Positions 36,146 through 46,404 are shown, numbered from the stretch's first letter. The stretch: DNA of 64,000 nt from Alphaproteobacteria bacterium (GCA_019695395.1 JAIBAD010000001.1:46846-110845), one strand, 5' to 3'. The notes: generated from the sequence alone by a model not told the origin. Translations and numbers: made by a program.

Positions 36146-37111
36146 TTACTTTTTTATATTTTTAAACCCACTTTTATAACCTAAGGGATGGTAATTCTCA
36201 ACCACTTCTTTCATTTTCGTTTGAGTAACCTTTGTATAAATTTGTGTTGTGGTAATATCAGCATGCCCTAAAAGCGTTTGTATTGTTCGTAAATCAGCCC
36301 CATGTTCAAGCATGTGAGTTGCAAAAGAATGCCGTAACTTATGGGGGGAAATCTTTTGATACTCTAATCCAGATTTGTTGGCTATTTTTTTTAAAATTAA
36401 CCCAACATATTGACGCGTAATATGGGAATTATTATGAGGTGAAGGAAAAAACCATGATTCTTTTGTTAAAAATTTATGTCTTTTCATAAATTTTGCTCGT
36501 TCATCATACTTCCAGGTATAAACAGCACGTTGTACAGGTAGTGCTAAAGGCACCATTCTTTCTTTAGATCCTTTACCATAAACTATAACAAATTTTTCAT
36601 TTTCAATAAAAGAAGAAGTTTTCAGTGTAACAAGTTCTGACACCCGTAACCCGGCACCATATAAAAGCTCTATAATAGTCAAAAATAAATATTTATCTAA
36701 ATCATTACTTTGTTGAACAAAATGAATAAGGTGGTCAAGATAATTTTCTTGAAGAGATTTTGGAATTAATTTTTGTGCTTTTGGATTCTCAATCAAAAAA
36801 ATTGGATCATCTGTACGAATTCCCTCTGCCACAAGAAATTTATAAAACTGACGTAATACAGAAAGTTTTTTTGCTAAAGTACGCGCACTTAAAGATCGTG
36901 CATAAATATTTTTAATATAATTTTGTATATCATTCGTCTTTGCATCTATAATAGAAATATTGTGGGGTAATAAAAAATCATTGTAATCATTAAGATCTTT
37001 TAAATAAGCTTCATAAGTATGTAAAGAAATGTTTCGTTCCGCTAAAAGCATTTCTAAAAAAAGTTCTATATGTAAAATTTGTTCTTTTTTATGTTCTTTT
37101 TTTAAAAACAT
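36146..37111 (-). CDS. xerD: Tyrosine recombinase XerD
   Basis: Site-specific recombinase of 321 residues that with XerC resolves chromosome dimers at dif. The N-terminal SAM-like domain (10-100) and the catalytic residues are complete: R156 (GAGLRVSEL), K180 (GKGSKERMVPL), H257 and R260 (SPHKLRHSFATH), H283 (LLGHADITTTQIY) and nucleophile Y292. Its position between accA and the aroK region is a chromosomal housekeeping setting, not a phage or island integrase. No dif-like site was recognised in the window. Confidence 0.9.
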   Translation of the reverse strand: MFLKKEHKKEQILHIELFLEMLLAERNISLHTYEAYLKDLNDYNDFLLPHNISIIDAKTNDIQNYIKNIYARSLSARTLAKKLSVLRQFYKFLVAEGIRTDDPIFLIENPKAQKLIPKSLQENYLDHLIHFVQQSNDLDKYLFLTIIELLYGAGLRVSELVTLKTSSFIENEKFVIVYGKGSKERMVPLALPVQRAVYTWKYDERAKFMKRHKFLTKESWFFPSPHNNSHITRQYVGLILKKIANKSGLEYQKISPHKLRHSFATHMLEHGADLRTIQTLLGHADITTTQIYTKVTQTKMKEVVENYHPLGYKSGFKNIKK

Positions 37112-37115
37112 TTAA

Positions 37116-38858
37116 TTAAAGACCATTATCAATTGCAACAGCCAAAGCCAATTGTCTTGCTTCTTTATAAAGACCAATCATATATAAACTTTCTAAAGCC
37201 TTTTGAATATACATAGCTTTTTGGGCACCAGGAGAAGTAGTTCCAAAAATTTTAAAAAGCAAAAGTAAGGTTAATCCTTGATATTTTGCTACAGCCGCAT
37301 CACCGGTGGCAAACCATAATTCCGTATCAATTTCTGTTTCCGTTGCATCAGAAAAATTATCTGCTATTTCTGTCCAATCTTTTTCTTCTTTTTTATAACT
37401 TAAAGTTAATGCAGCCGACAATCGCGAAATACGTTTGGTATTTGATATATTTAAAGAATTTTTTTCTATTTCTTGATTTATTATTGACCACAAAAATGCG
37501 TAATCAATTTCAGCCTTTACATCTGACGTACCTATTATTGACAATACCATAAGTTTTTGCATTTGTATTTTCATCTCTGGCCTGGTGGGTACTAAAGATT
37601 TGACTATCTCTAGCCAACCATTTGCTTGGTCATCAAAGCCTAAGAAATACAATAATCTTCCAGCTTCAAGCGCAAACCAACCTAATTCTTGTGTGGGCTT
37701 AATTTCTAAAACAAATGGCGCATATAAAGGCGCAATTTCTTTATAAATGCCTTGTTTCCTAGCTTCGACAAAAATCTTTTGAAGAAAAACGACCCTATCT
37801 TCAGGGTTATTATCTTGCTGCAATTTTTTCCATATAGCTGGATAATTTTTTAAAATTATCTCATCTTGTTTATTTGATTGGTCAACGATTCCGAAATTAC
37901 TGTAAAGAGGTGCCAAATTTTCATAAAAAAACAATCCTTGACGTACTCCTTGTTCAGCAGCATATCGACGCAAAATAGGATCTAAATCTTTACTCTCAAT
38001 AAAAGAAATTAGCCATATAGGTTCTGTTATTTTATAAAATGATTGGGGTAATAGTTGGTTATTTATTTTTAGAATAGTAAAATATAAAGCTGTTACAAAA
38101 TTTTCTTTTTTATCAGAATCTTTTTGTTCATTTTGCCAATTAAAAAGCCTTAAAAAAAAATCGCCATTAGATCCCAATAATTTTTTTTCAGATGCATTTA
38201 ATATAGGTATTGTATGCTCTTTATACCACTGACAAAAAAACTTTAACTGATGCCAATATGGTTGGTTATTAAAAACCATAATATCTTCTTTAATCTCATG
38301 ACACATGCGTTCAATTTGATCAGACCATAACAGAGCATCTAGCTTCATTCGTGCAACTGGCCAATCTAAAAGATTAATAGATTTATAATCCAGAAGATCA
38401 GCAACTGCTTTACCATCGCCAAGCTTAACAAGTAATTGCGCTTTAAGAGACATAAATTGATCAAGGTTAAAACCTTTTGGACTAGAGCTATTTGTCATTA
38501 ATAGGCGTTTCATTAAGTTACGCAATACATACGTTTTTTGTGTTATAGGAAGTTCTTTAATTAATTTTTCTACCCTCACTTGGTCCACCCCATTCCATAA
38601 ATCTTGGGTCAATCCGCCCTCTTTTGTATCTAGAGTATTATTAATTAAATGTGTCTCTTTACTTCCAGCAAAATATATGGGCATACCTAAATCTGATTTG
38701 GTATTATTTTCTAAAAAAGAACTTATGTCCTGGGGGGAATTCTTTTCCTGTAAAATAGGAATTGGTGGACCAAATTGTGCATAGCTTTCAGCAAAACCAA
38801 ACATCTGGTATATCACAAAAAAAATCAGTAGCCTTTTTAGAAAAAAAGAATGCGCCAT
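37116..38858 (-). CDS. Exported helical protein of unknown function
   Basis: A 580-residue protein with a signal peptide of about 27 residues (LLIFFVIYQMFGFAESYAQ) and a long, mostly helical body suggesting TPR-like repeats (WFALEAGRLLYFLGFDDQANGWL; LYMIGLYKEARQLALAVA at the C-terminus). No catalytic motif is seen. Its start codon directly follows the stop of a 46-residue membrane protein, and xerD follows after four bases. It probably acts in the periplasm or at the envelope. Confidence 0.7.
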   Translation of the reverse strand: MAHSFFLKRLLIFFVIYQMFGFAESYAQFGPPIPILQEKNSPQDISSFLENNTKSDLGMPIYFAGSKETHLINNTLDTKEGGLTQDLWNGVDQVRVEKLIKELPITQKTYVLRNLMKRLLMTNSSSPKGFNLDQFMSLKAQLLVKLGDGKAVADLLDYKSINLLDWPVARMKLDALLWSDQIERMCHEIKEDIMVFNNQPYWHQLKFFCQWYKEHTIPILNASEKKLLGSNGDFFLRLFNWQNEQKDSDKKENFVTALYFTILKINNQLLPQSFYKITEPIWLISFIESKDLDPILRRYAAEQGVRQGLFFYENLAPLYSNFGIVDQSNKQDEIILKNYPAIWKKLQQDNNPEDRVVFLQKIFVEARKQGIYKEIAPLYAPFVLEIKPTQELGWFALEAGRLLYFLGFDDQANGWLEIVKSLVPTRPEMKIQMQKLMVLSIIGTSDVKAEIDYAFLWSIINQEIEKNSLNISNTKRISRLSAALTLSYKKEEKDWTEIADNFSDATETEIDTELWFATGDAAVAKYQGLTLLLLFKIFGTTSPGAQKAMYIQKALESLYMIGLYKEARQLALAVAIDNGL

Positions 38859-38999
38859 TTAATTCGTTAGCAACCGCTCATTAGGAACAATTTTTTCAAC
38901 ATTATTTTGTGGCATAGTTGGTTCCCACAAGCCCAAAAAAACAGCTCCCCCAATAATTATTACCAATACTACAATTAACAGACCTACAAACAATTTCAT
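38859..38999 (-). CDS. Small single-pass membrane protein, 46 residues
   Basis: The ATG at 38999 has a GGATG ribosome binding site nine bases upstream. The product starts MKLFVGLLIVVLVIIIGGAV, one hydrophobic segment, followed by a short polar tail with Pro and charged residues (VEKIVPNERLL). Its TAA stop is followed directly by the ATG of the downstream exported protein (TAAATG), which indicates translational coupling and supports a real gene. Function unknown, likely a partner of the downstream protein. Confidence 0.75.
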   Translation of the reverse strand: MKLFVGLLIVVLVIIIGGAVFLGLWEPTMPQNNVEKIVPNERLLTN

Positions 39000-39134
39000 A
39001 ATTTTACATCCTTTTATAAATTGTTATTCTTTATATTATTACGTTTATAATCCTTATTAAATTGAAAAGTAACAGGATTTTATTAAGATATATAAAATAA
39101 TGTATAAAAATTACAGATACTAAAATTTAACCGG

Positions 39135-39683
39135 ATGCCCAAAATTATTCCATCTTTTAAAATTACAAAACCTATTGTACTTGTAGGATTAATGGGTGCT
39201 GGGAAAACACGCATTGGCAAAATATTGGCGCAAATTTTAAATATTCCTTTTATCGATAGCGATATGCTTATTCAACAAAAAACTGGGCTTTTGATTAAAG
39301 ATTTTTTTCAAAATTATGGAGAAAAAGCTTTTCGTGAACAAGAACAAAACACTATTATAGAAAATTTAAATTCAATAAACTATTCTATCATATCAACAGG
39401 CGGGGGCGCCTTCATTAATCCTGTCTTACGGACTGTAATCAAAACACAAAGTTGTTCCATATGGGTAAAAGCAAATTTAAAAATTACTTTAAAACGAGTA
39501 TCTTGGAATACAAAAAGACCTTTGCTCAACAATCAAGATAATCTTAAAAAAACAATTATCCAACTCCGTAAAGAACGTTACCCTTTTTATCAAGAAGCTG
39601 ATATTATAGTTCATAATAATCAAACTATATCCTATGCAATTCAATCCACTTTATATTCTTTAGATCAGTTTTTTAATAAATAA
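39135..39683 (+). CDS. aroK: Shikimate kinase
   Basis: ATP-dependent phosphorylation of shikimate in the aromatic pathway. The 182-residue product has the P-loop GLMGAGKT (18-25), SDMLIQQKTG, FREQE, the shikimate-binding TGGGAF and NTKRPLL. It starts an aroK-aroB pair with an 17-bp gap, divergent from the envelope-protein and xerD operon. Confidence 0.95.
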   Translation: MPKIIPSFKITKPIVLVGLMGAGKTRIGKILAQILNIPFIDSDMLIQQKTGLLIKDFFQNYGEKAFREQEQNTIIENLNSINYSIISTGGGAFINPVLRTVIKTQSCSIWVKANLKITLKRVSWNTKRPLLNNQDNLKKTIIQLRKERYPFYQEADIIVHNNQTISYAIQSTLYSLDQFFNK

Positions 39684-39700
39684 CCAATTTTTTTAGTTTT

Positions 39701-40825
39701 ATGTCTTCTTTGTTAACCATTCCTGTTTCAACTGCTTCTCATTCCTATTCTATCTTTATAAAAAATAACCTTATTAAAGATATAAATAAAATTTTATATA
39801 AAATTTCGACGGACAAGAGAAGAATATTTATTATTACAGATAAAAAAATAGCCGAATTACATTTAAAAAATCTTTTGCGAGCTTTAGGCAATCAAAACAT
39901 TATCAAACCTTTTATTTTATCCGAAGGAGAGAAATATAAAAATTGGGCATCATTACAGCGCATTCTTAATTATTGTCTGTCTCATTCAATACGTCGCGCT
40001 GATATAATTATAGCATTAGGTGGGGGAGTTATTGGAGATATTACAGGGCTTGCAGCATCTCTTTTATTACGTGGTGTAATATTTGTTCAAATTCCAACAA
40101 CTCTTATTGCGCAAATCGATAGTTCTATTGGCGGAAAAACAGCTATTAATACGAAACAAGGTAAAAATTTAATTGGCACTTTTTACCAACCATCTCTTGT
40201 ACTTATTGATCCCTTATATCTTAAAACACTACCCTTACGACATTTAAAAGCAGGATATGCAGAACTTATCAAATATGCTCTTATTCAAGATAATGTTTTT
40301 TTCAAATGGCTTCAAAAAAATCACTTCCATATTTTTAATGGCAATACAAATTGTTTAAAACAAGCTATTGCCAAATGTTGTAAAATTAAAGCTTCGATTA
40401 TTGCCCAAGATGAAAAAGATCGTCATCAAAGATTGCTTCTTAACTTGGGACACAGTTTTGGACATGCCCTAGAAAGCCTCCTTGATTATAACAGTAACAA
40501 ATTGCTTCATGGCGAAGCTGTTTCCATAGGTATAGTTTTTGCTTTTTCTTTATCAGTTTATTTAGGATTATGTCCTGAAAAAGAAAACAAAATTGTCAAA
40601 CAACATTTAGATCAAATAGGGTTGCCAACACAGGCTTCTTTATGGTTAAAACACCCTAAACAAATTCAGAAATTTATATACTATCTTCAGCAGGACAAAA
40701 AATCAGAAAACCAAAAATTGACATTAATTTTAGTTAAAGGTATTGGTAAAGCCTTTATTCAAAAAAATATTTCTGTTCGTGATATCGAAGATTTTATATA
40801 TTTTTTTCTAGGAAATCATTTATAA
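39701..40825 (+). CDS. aroB: 3-dehydroquinate synthase
   Basis: NAD+- and metal-dependent cyclisation of DAHP to 3-dehydroquinate. The 374-residue product shows SEGEKYK, ALGGGVIGDITG, LRGVIFVQIPTTLIAQIDSS, GGKTAIN, GYAELIKYAL (metal Glu), NLGHSFGHALES and LLHGEAVSIG (metal His). Follows aroK. Confidence 0.96.
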   Translation: MSSLLTIPVSTASHSYSIFIKNNLIKDINKILYKISTDKRRIFIITDKKIAELHLKNLLRALGNQNIIKPFILSEGEKYKNWASLQRILNYCLSHSIRRADIIIALGGGVIGDITGLAASLLLRGVIFVQIPTTLIAQIDSSIGGKTAINTKQGKNLIGTFYQPSLVLIDPLYLKTLPLRHLKAGYAELIKYALIQDNVFFKWLQKNHFHIFNGNTNCLKQAIAKCCKIKASIIAQDEKDRHQRLLLNLGHSFGHALESLLDYNSNKLLHGEAVSIGIVFAFSLSVYLGLCPEKENKIVKQHLDQIGLPTQASLWLKHPKQIQKFIYYLQQDKKSENQKLTLILVKGIGKAFIQKNISVRDIEDFIYFFLGNHL

Positions 40826-40864
40826 TTACTTTCGTTTTTAGTTTTAACTAAATTTTGGAGTATT

Positions 40865-42130
40865 ATGTTAATAGAAATTACTATTCTTATCCTACTTCTT
40901 ATTTCTGCTTTTTTTTCTTGTGCAGAAACTGCGTTAACTGCAGCTTCTAAGGCAAGATTACATGCTCTAGAACAACAAGGTAACCAAAAAGCAAAAACTG
41001 TTAATAAATTACGTTCGCATATGGAACGGGTTATTAGCTGCGTTCTAATTGGTAATAATTTAGTTAATATTTTTGCATCTGCTCTTGCGACAAGTTTACT
41101 TATAAAATTTTTTAACGAAGACGGTGTTATTTATGCAACCTTTATTATGACAATTTTAATTGTTTTACTTGCAGAAATGTTACCAAAGACCATCGCCATT
41201 AATAATCCAGAACAAGTATCTTTAATCCTTGGTCCTGTGATGCGCGTCATCGTTTTCATTTTAAATCCACTTATTTTACTTTCCCAATATATTGTACGTG
41301 GAATTCTTCATTTATTTGGGATTGCAAATTTTAATGAATTAGGAAGTGAGTCGGCCAAAGAGGAACTTCGCGGTGCTATTGATTTACATGCAGAACAAAT
41401 TAATGAAGAACATGCAAGTGCTATGCTCCATAGTATCCTTGATCTTGAAAAAGTTACAGTTGCAGATATTATGATTCACCGTAGTCAAATAGTAACTATT
41501 GATGCCAATCAACCCTTTGATAAAATTGTTGTCGATATCATTAATAGTCCATTTACACGTATTCCCATATGGAAAGAAAATCCTGATAATATTATTGGTA
41601 TAATTCACGTCAAAGCAATTTTACGGGCAATTAATGCTAATTTGACCCAAGCAGATAAATTAGATATCACAACAATGGCCACACCTCCATGGTTTATTCC
41701 TGATACCACCAACCTTTTAGATCAACTGCAAGCTTTTCGTGATAGAAAAGAGCATTTTTCTTTGGTTGTTGATGAATATGGTGTTCTCTTAGGCATTGTT
41801 ACTCTTGAAGATATACTTGAAGAAATTGTAGGTGATATTGAAGATGAGCATGATATTGGCGTTACAGGTGTCACCATTCAAAATGATGGAAGCTATATAG
41901 TTGATGGACAGGTTACAATACGTGACCTTAATCGAGAATTTGGGTGGCGATTACCTGATGATCTAGCTTCAACAATTGCCGGATTAGTTCTTCATGAAGC
42001 ACGTCGTATACCTGAAAAAGATCAGGTTTTTGTTTTTTATGGTTTTAGATTTGAAATTCTATCAAAGCATCGTTACCAAATTAAAACTTTAAAAATTACC
42101 CCTTTAATTTCGCCAAGCAATGAAACATAA
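40865..42130 (+). CDS. CNNM/CorC family membrane protein (DUF21-CBS-CorC_HlyC)
   Basis: A 421-residue inner-membrane protein with an N-terminal DUF21 membrane region (SAFFSCAETALTAASKARL, NNLVNIFASALATSLL, LAEMLPKTIAI), a pair of CBS domains (about 200-320: IMIHRSQIVTI, LVVDEYGVLLGIVTLEDILEE) and a C-terminal CorC_HlyC domain (GSYIVDGQVTIRDLN). Family members are linked to magnesium or cobalt export and resistance. TTTGGAG precedes the start. The aroK-aroB-CNNM order recurs in alphaproteobacteria. Confidence 0.9.
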   Translation: MLIEITILILLLISAFFSCAETALTAASKARLHALEQQGNQKAKTVNKLRSHMERVISCVLIGNNLVNIFASALATSLLIKFFNEDGVIYATFIMTILIVLLAEMLPKTIAINNPEQVSLILGPVMRVIVFILNPLILLSQYIVRGILHLFGIANFNELGSESAKEELRGAIDLHAEQINEEHASAMLHSILDLEKVTVADIMIHRSQIVTIDANQPFDKIVVDIINSPFTRIPIWKENPDNIIGIIHVKAILRAINANLTQADKLDITTMATPPWFIPDTTNLLDQLQAFRDRKEHFSLVVDEYGVLLGIVTLEDILEEIVGDIEDEHDIGVTGVTIQNDGSYIVDGQVTIRDLNREFGWRLPDDLASTIAGLVLHEARRIPEKDQVFVFYGFRFEILSKHRYQIKTLKITPLISPSNET

Positions 42131-42150
42131 TTATACCAATTTATTATTCT

Positions 42151-42435
42151 TTATTCATTGGGTGTTTTAAGTTTCAATTCCAAAGCATGAATATGGTTTT
42201 TTAATTCTTCTTTAAAAAGATCATAAATTGCTTTATGGCGCTCTAATTTTGACATACCCTCAAAATATGAGGACGTCATTTCAATATAAAAATGACTTTC
42301 CCCTTCTTGACCTGGATTTTTGTCTAAAAGCCAGGTTTTATGATGGCGGTGTTTAAAAGAATTATTGATCACTTTTAATTCAAGAGGGGCAAACGCCTTT
42401 TGTAATTTTTCCTCAAGATTTAATTTAAAATTCAT
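42151..42435 (-). CDS. bolA: BolA family protein
   Basis: A 94-residue protein with the BolA fold motifs LEEKLQKAFAPLELKVIN, HHKT and the helix-turn segment LERHKAIYDLFKEELKNHIHAL. BolA proteins work with monothiol glutaredoxins in iron-sulfur handling and some act as regulators. Divergent from the J-domain gene with 112 bp between starts. Confidence 0.92.
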   Translation of the reverse strand: MNFKLNLEEKLQKAFAPLELKVINNSFKHRHHKTWLLDKNPGQEGESHFYIEMTSSYFEGMSKLERHKAIYDLFKEELKNHIHALELKLKTPNE

Positions 42436-42547
42436 AAAATAATTCCTTCTTATTCATAGCAGAAAATTAATTTAATTGCTAGCTTTTTAGTTTAAGAAAA
42501 ACTTCCTATATTATAACATAATGAATTCATCATAATGATTTATATTT

Positions 42548-43051
42548 ATGTCTATAGCCAACGGAACCATAAAGAAAAAGTGTGATCACCCAAGCTGCGA
42601 AGCAGAAGGTGACTTTCCTGCGCCAAAATCACGTATTGATTTACGAGATTATTATTGGTTTTGTCTTGACCATATTCGTACCTATAATAAAAGCTGGGAT
42701 TATTATAAAAATATGTCCGCCGAGGAAATTGAAACCTATATTAGATTTGATACAGTTTGGCAAAGACCCAGTTGGCGTCTTGGTCATAATATAGGACAAA
42801 TTCATGATTCATTAAATATTTTGGGATGGAAAACAAAAAATAAAGCACAATCTGCTCCCCAAACTGAAGAAGAAAAGGCTTTAGCAACTTTATCCTTAAC
42901 CCCTCCTGCTACTTGGACCGACATTAAAAATAACTACAAAATGCTTGTAAAAAATTTACATCCAGACATTAATGGAGGGAATAAAATAGCAGAAGAAAAA
43001 TTAAAAAATATTAATAGAGCCTATAGTTTTTTAAGAAAAAAATTTGCCTAA
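42548..43051 (+). CDS. J-domain (DnaJ-like) protein with an N-terminal zinc-finger-like part
   Basis: A 167-residue co-chaperone. Residues 10-50 contain KKCDHPSCEAEGDFPAP and DYYWFCLDHIRTYNKSWDYY, a Cys/His group resembling a small metal site. The C-terminal J-domain (about 115-167) has PATWTDIKNNYKMLVKNLHPD with the HPD motif needed to stimulate DnaK, though it lacks the last helix of full-length J-domains. It sits between bolA and cobS, a conserved alphaproteobacterial block. Confidence 0.88.
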   Translation: MSIANGTIKKKCDHPSCEAEGDFPAPKSRIDLRDYYWFCLDHIRTYNKSWDYYKNMSAEEIETYIRFDTVWQRPSWRLGHNIGQIHDSLNILGWKTKNKAQSAPQTEEEKALATLSLTPPATWTDIKNNYKMLVKNLHPDINGGNKIAEEKLKNINRAYSFLRKKFA

Positions 43052-43052
43052 A

Positions 43053-43082
43053 ATTGGATAATATTTAATTGGATAATATTTA
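43053..43082. repeat. Two tandem copies of a 15-bp unit upstream of cobS
   Basis: Two exact copies of ATTGGATAATATTTA directly abutting, from just after the J-domain gene stop to just before the cobS ribosome binding site (AAAGG at 43083-43087). A recent duplication or a duplicated -10-like element (GGATAATAT). Confidence 0.85.
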
Positions 43083-43096
43083 AAAGGTACACCTTC

Positions 43097-44101
43097 ATGA
43101 ATATTGAAAAAAGTAATTCTTTATCTTCTTCCTTGCGGATACCAGATATTCTTATTTCTACGAAACAGGTTTTTGGTATTGATTCAACAATGCAAGTTCC
43201 GGCCTTTAGCCAGACAAGTGAACATGTACCTGAAATAGATGAAACATATTGTTTTGATCCAGCCACAACACTCGCCATATTAGCTGGATTTAGTTTCAAC
43301 AAACGTGTTTTAATTCATGGATATCATGGAACTGGTAAATCGACCCACATAGAACAAGTTGCAGCAAGACTTAATTGGCCTTGCATACGCATTAATCTTG
43401 ATAGTCACATCAGCCGCATAGACTTGATTGGTAAAGATGTCATTCTTCTTAAAGATGGTAAGCAAATAACCGAATATCGTGAAGGCTTACTTCCTTGGGC
43501 TTTACAATCACCAACAGCTTTAGTTTTTGATGAGTATGATGCAGGCAGACCAGACGTTATGTTTGTCATTCAACGTGTGCTTGAAGTTGAAGGCAAATTA
43601 ACCTTACTAGATCAAAATAGAATTCTTAAACCCCATCCCGCTTTTCGTCTTTTTGCTACAGCCAACACCATTGGTCTTGGGGATACAACAGGTTTATATC
43701 ATGGGACACAACCTATTAACCAAGGACAAATGGATCGTTGGAATATTGTTGCTAATCTTAATTATTTACCCCATGAAGAAGAAGTAAAAATTATTTTAGC
43801 TAAAGCCCCAAGTTACAATTCTGCCCAAGATAAAAATATTATTGAATCAATGGTTAACGTTGCAAATTTAACGAGAGCAGGTTTTATAAATGGTGATATT
43901 TCGACTGTTATGTCACCACGCACCGTTATTGCTTGGGCGGAAAATACGAAAATTTTTGATAATAATATTGCCTATGCTTTTCAATTAAGCTTTCTTAACA
44001 AATGTGATGATACCGAAAAAATGATTATTAGTGAGTATTTTCAACGATGTTTCGATAAAGAATTGGACCATTCCATGGTTAGTTCTTTAGCAAAAATTTA
44101 G
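43097..44101 (+). CDS. cobS: CobS-type AAA+ ATPase (cobaltochelatase subunit)
   Basis: A 334-residue AAA+ protein of the CobS/MoxR type, which with CobT activates cobaltochelatase CobN in aerobic cobalamin synthesis. An N-terminal segment ([13 protein letters not shown]) precedes Walker [11 protein letters not shown] (about 74-83), Walker B ALVFDEYD (141-148), ATANT (sensor 1) and [11 protein letters not shown]. cobT follows after one base. No cobN or other cobalamin gene is in the window, and CobS/CobT pairs are also found in bacteria without cobalamin synthesis. Confidence 0.92.
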   Translation: MNIEKSNSLSSSLRIPDILISTKQVFGIDSTMQVPAFSQTSEHVPEIDETYCFDPATTLAILAGFSFNKRVLIHGYHGTGKSTHIEQVAARLNWPCIRINLDSHISRIDLIGKDVILLKDGKQITEYREGLLPWALQSPTALVFDEYDAGRPDVMFVIQRVLEVEGKLTLLDQNRILKPHPAFRLFATANTIGLGDTTGLYHGTQPINQGQMDRWNIVANLNYLPHEEEVKIILAKAPSYNSAQDKNIIESMVNVANLTRAGFINGDISTVMSPRTVIAWAENTKIFDNNIAYAFQLSFLNKCDDTEKMIISEYFQRCFDKELDHSMVSSLAKI

Positions 44102-44102
44102 T

Positions 44103-45947
44103 ATGGTACGACCTTTAACATCTGATTTGATTGAACAAACGACTGCAGCCACTTTACGAACTTTGGCGCATAAAAAAGATATTACGATTACTTTTCAATC
44201 TGATACATCTCCCCATAAATCTGATACAATTATTTTATCTAAACCTTTACTAAATGAAGCAAAAAATACTATCCAACTTTTGAGAGGTGAAGCAGATCAA
44301 GCTGCATTAAAAATTCGCCATCATGACCCAAAACTTCACCACCATTTAGCACCTAAAGAAATATTGGCCCAAGAAATTTTTGACTGTCTTGAATTAAGCC
44401 GAATTGAAGCTCTTGGGTCTTTGTCCATGCCAGGTGTTAAAAAAAATTTGGCAATTGCTCTTGATCATTTTTGTAAAACAAATAATTACCATCTTGTTAA
44501 AGAACGAGATAAAAAATTTTTACCCCAAACATTACGACTTTTATGTCGTGAAATATTTACCCAAAGCAAACCTCCAAAAACAGCACAAAAAATGATCGAT
44601 TTTTGGAAACCTTATTTACATGAAAAAACATATACATACTTAAATGCTTTGAAAAAATATCTTCATAATCAAAAAGAATTTGCCAATTGTGTTAATAATA
44701 TGTTGCATACATTATGGGAAAAAGAACAAGATTATAAGGATGAAAACCAATCTTCTGAAAATAAAGAAACACTACCTCAAACTCATCATCAAGACACAAA
44801 AACAGATTCAAACAATGAAGATCATTTTCCTGTAAAAGAAGATTTACTCCCTCCCCAAGAAAGTTTTGATCAATTATCGGATAAAGATGACAATCTTGAT
44901 TTTCAATCTTTACTTCAAGAAAATACATCACAAAAATCTTTAATAAATATTAATAAAAAAAATAAATCTAATCCTTTGAGAGAAGCTGATTATAGTGTTT
45001 TCAATAATAAATTTGATGAGGTTATTTTTGCTCACCATCTGTGTGACGCAAAAGAATTACAAAAATTAAGAGAAACCCTTGACCAACATCTAAGCAAAAC
45101 AGATGTGGCCGTCACCAAACTTGCAAACAAATTGCAAAGAAAATTATTAGCCAAACAAGCACGTTCCTGGGAATTTGATCTTGAAGATGGTATTCTTGAT
45201 ACAGCAAGATTAAGCCGAATTATTATCAACCCTACCCTTCCCCTTTCTTTTAAAAGAGAAAAAGAAACACATTTTCAAGATACTGTTGTGTGTCTATTAA
45301 TTGACAATTCAGGTTCTATGCGAGGGCGACCTATTTCAATCGCAGCGATGAGCGCAGATATTTTGGCAAGAACTTTGGAAAGATGTCATGTTAAAGTAGA
45401 AATTCTTGGATTTACAACCAAAGCTTGGAAAGGCGGTCAGTCTAGAGAAAATTGGCTTACTGTAGGTAAACCTCCACTCCCTGGCAGATTAAATGATCTG
45501 CGCCATATTATTTATAAAGCTGCAGATGCCCCCTGGCGACAATCAAAAAAAAATTTGGGGTTAATGTTACGTGAAGGATTATTAAAAGAAAATATCGATG
45601 GTGAAGCGTTATTGTGGGCACATCAAAGATTGATTCAACGCCCGGAACAAAGACGTATTTTAATGGTCATCTCTGACGGGGCACCTGTTGATGATTCGAC
45701 ACTTTCTGTTAATCCAGCTCATTATCTTGAACATCATTTACACACCGTAATTAACTGGATAGAAACATATTCCCCCATAGAATTAATTGCTATTGGTATA
45801 GGACATGATGTAACAAGATATTACAAAAGAGCTTTAACTCTAACAGATGCAGAGCAATTAAGTGGCGCTATGTTAAATCAATTTATTCAGCTTTTTGATG
45901 ATTATCCTCATCAAACGAACTTGAAACGAAAAAACAGTTTATCTTAA
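44103..45947 (+). CDS. cobT: CobT-type von Willebrand factor A protein (cobaltochelatase subunit)
   Basis: Partner of CobS, 614 residues. The N-terminal half carries helical CobT sequence ([27 protein letters not shown]), then an acidic, low-complexity Glu/Asp/Gln linker (about 205-290), then a C-terminal VWA domain with the metal-dependent adhesion site [15 protein letters not shown] near residue 400 and [14 protein letters not shown] near 525. Together with CobS it forms a chaperone-like ring complex. Confidence 0.93.
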   Translation: MVRPLTSDLIEQTTAATLRTLAHKKDITITFQSDTSPHKSDTIILSKPLLNEAKNTIQLLRGEADQAALKIRHHDPKLHHHLAPKEILAQEIFDCLELSRIEALGSLSMPGVKKNLAIALDHFCKTNNYHLVKERDKKFLPQTLRLLCREIFTQSKPPKTAQKMIDFWKPYLHEKTYTYLNALKKYLHNQKEFANCVNNMLHTLWEKEQDYKDENQSSENKETLPQTHHQDTKTDSNNEDHFPVKEDLLPPQESFDQLSDKDDNLDFQSLLQENTSQKSLININKKNKSNPLREADYSVFNNKFDEVIFAHHLCDAKELQKLRETLDQHLSKTDVAVTKLANKLQRKLLAKQARSWEFDLEDGILDTARLSRIIINPTLPLSFKREKETHFQDTVVCLLIDNSGSMRGRPISIAAMSADILARTLERCHVKVEILGFTTKAWKGGQSRENWLTVGKPPLPGRLNDLRHIIYKAADAPWRQSKKNLGLMLREGLLKENIDGEALLWAHQRLIQRPEQRRILMVISDGAPVDDSTLSVNPAHYLEHHLHTVINWIETYSPIELIAIGIGHDVTRYYKRALTLTDAEQLSGAMLNQFIQLFDDYPHQTNLKRKNSLS

Positions 45948-45950
45948 TTT

Positions 45951-46325
45951 TTAAGGGTATCTATATGAAGGTGATGGAACAGCCACACCAACATTGTTAT
46001 TATAAATAGTAACTCCACCACCATAAGGCACAACCACCTGACCCTGTCCTACATGATAGCCAGGATAGATAGGTTGATAAACTGTTGAACCATAATTTTG
46101 TGATGGACCTTGATATCCAGGTGTAACTGTTACAACATGTCCATTACCATAGGCACCAATACTTCCTTGCGGACCTGGTGTTACAACCATACCCCGATGA
46201 GGTCCATATACTCCCAATCCTTGATAGGAAGGAACAACTACATTATGTCCATAATAACGGCTCTGTGCAAAAACAGAAACAGGTAATAAAAATAAAATAA
46301 CAATATAAGAATAAAATTTATACAT
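45951..46325 (-). CDS. Small secreted Gly/Tyr/Pro-rich protein
   Basis: A 124-residue protein with a signal peptide (MYKFYSYIVILFLLPVSVFAQ) and a mature part rich in Gly, Tyr, Val and Pro with loosely repeated YG...VVVTPG.QG units (GVYGPHRGMVVTPGPQGSIG, AYGNGHVVTVTPGYQG). A GTG at 46337 would add four residues, but the ATG at 46325 fits the signal peptide. Likely an exported, perhaps surface-exposed, low-complexity protein. It ends three bases from the convergent cobT stop. Confidence 0.7.
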   Translation of the reverse strand: MYKFYSYIVILFLLPVSVFAQSRYYGHNVVVPSYQGLGVYGPHRGMVVTPGPQGSIGAYGNGHVVTVTPGYQGPSQNYGSTVYQPIYPGYHVGQGQVVVPYGGGVTIYNNNVGVAVPSPSYRYP

Positions 46326-46404
46326 GTGATTATCCACTTTTATAAAAATTGTCTTCTTTATTAGAATACCATTTTTTTACTTGAAACAAAACAATAATTA
46401 TATT

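Noticed and set aside
36146..37111. Tyrosine recombinase read as a sign of an integrated element
   Set aside because: Sequence and neighbours (accA, aroK-aroB) fit the housekeeping XerD; no attachment repeats or island genes.
46330..46338. DnaA-box-like TTATCCACT
   Set aside because: A single near match without further boxes, AT-rich unwinding region or replication genes beside it; not an origin.
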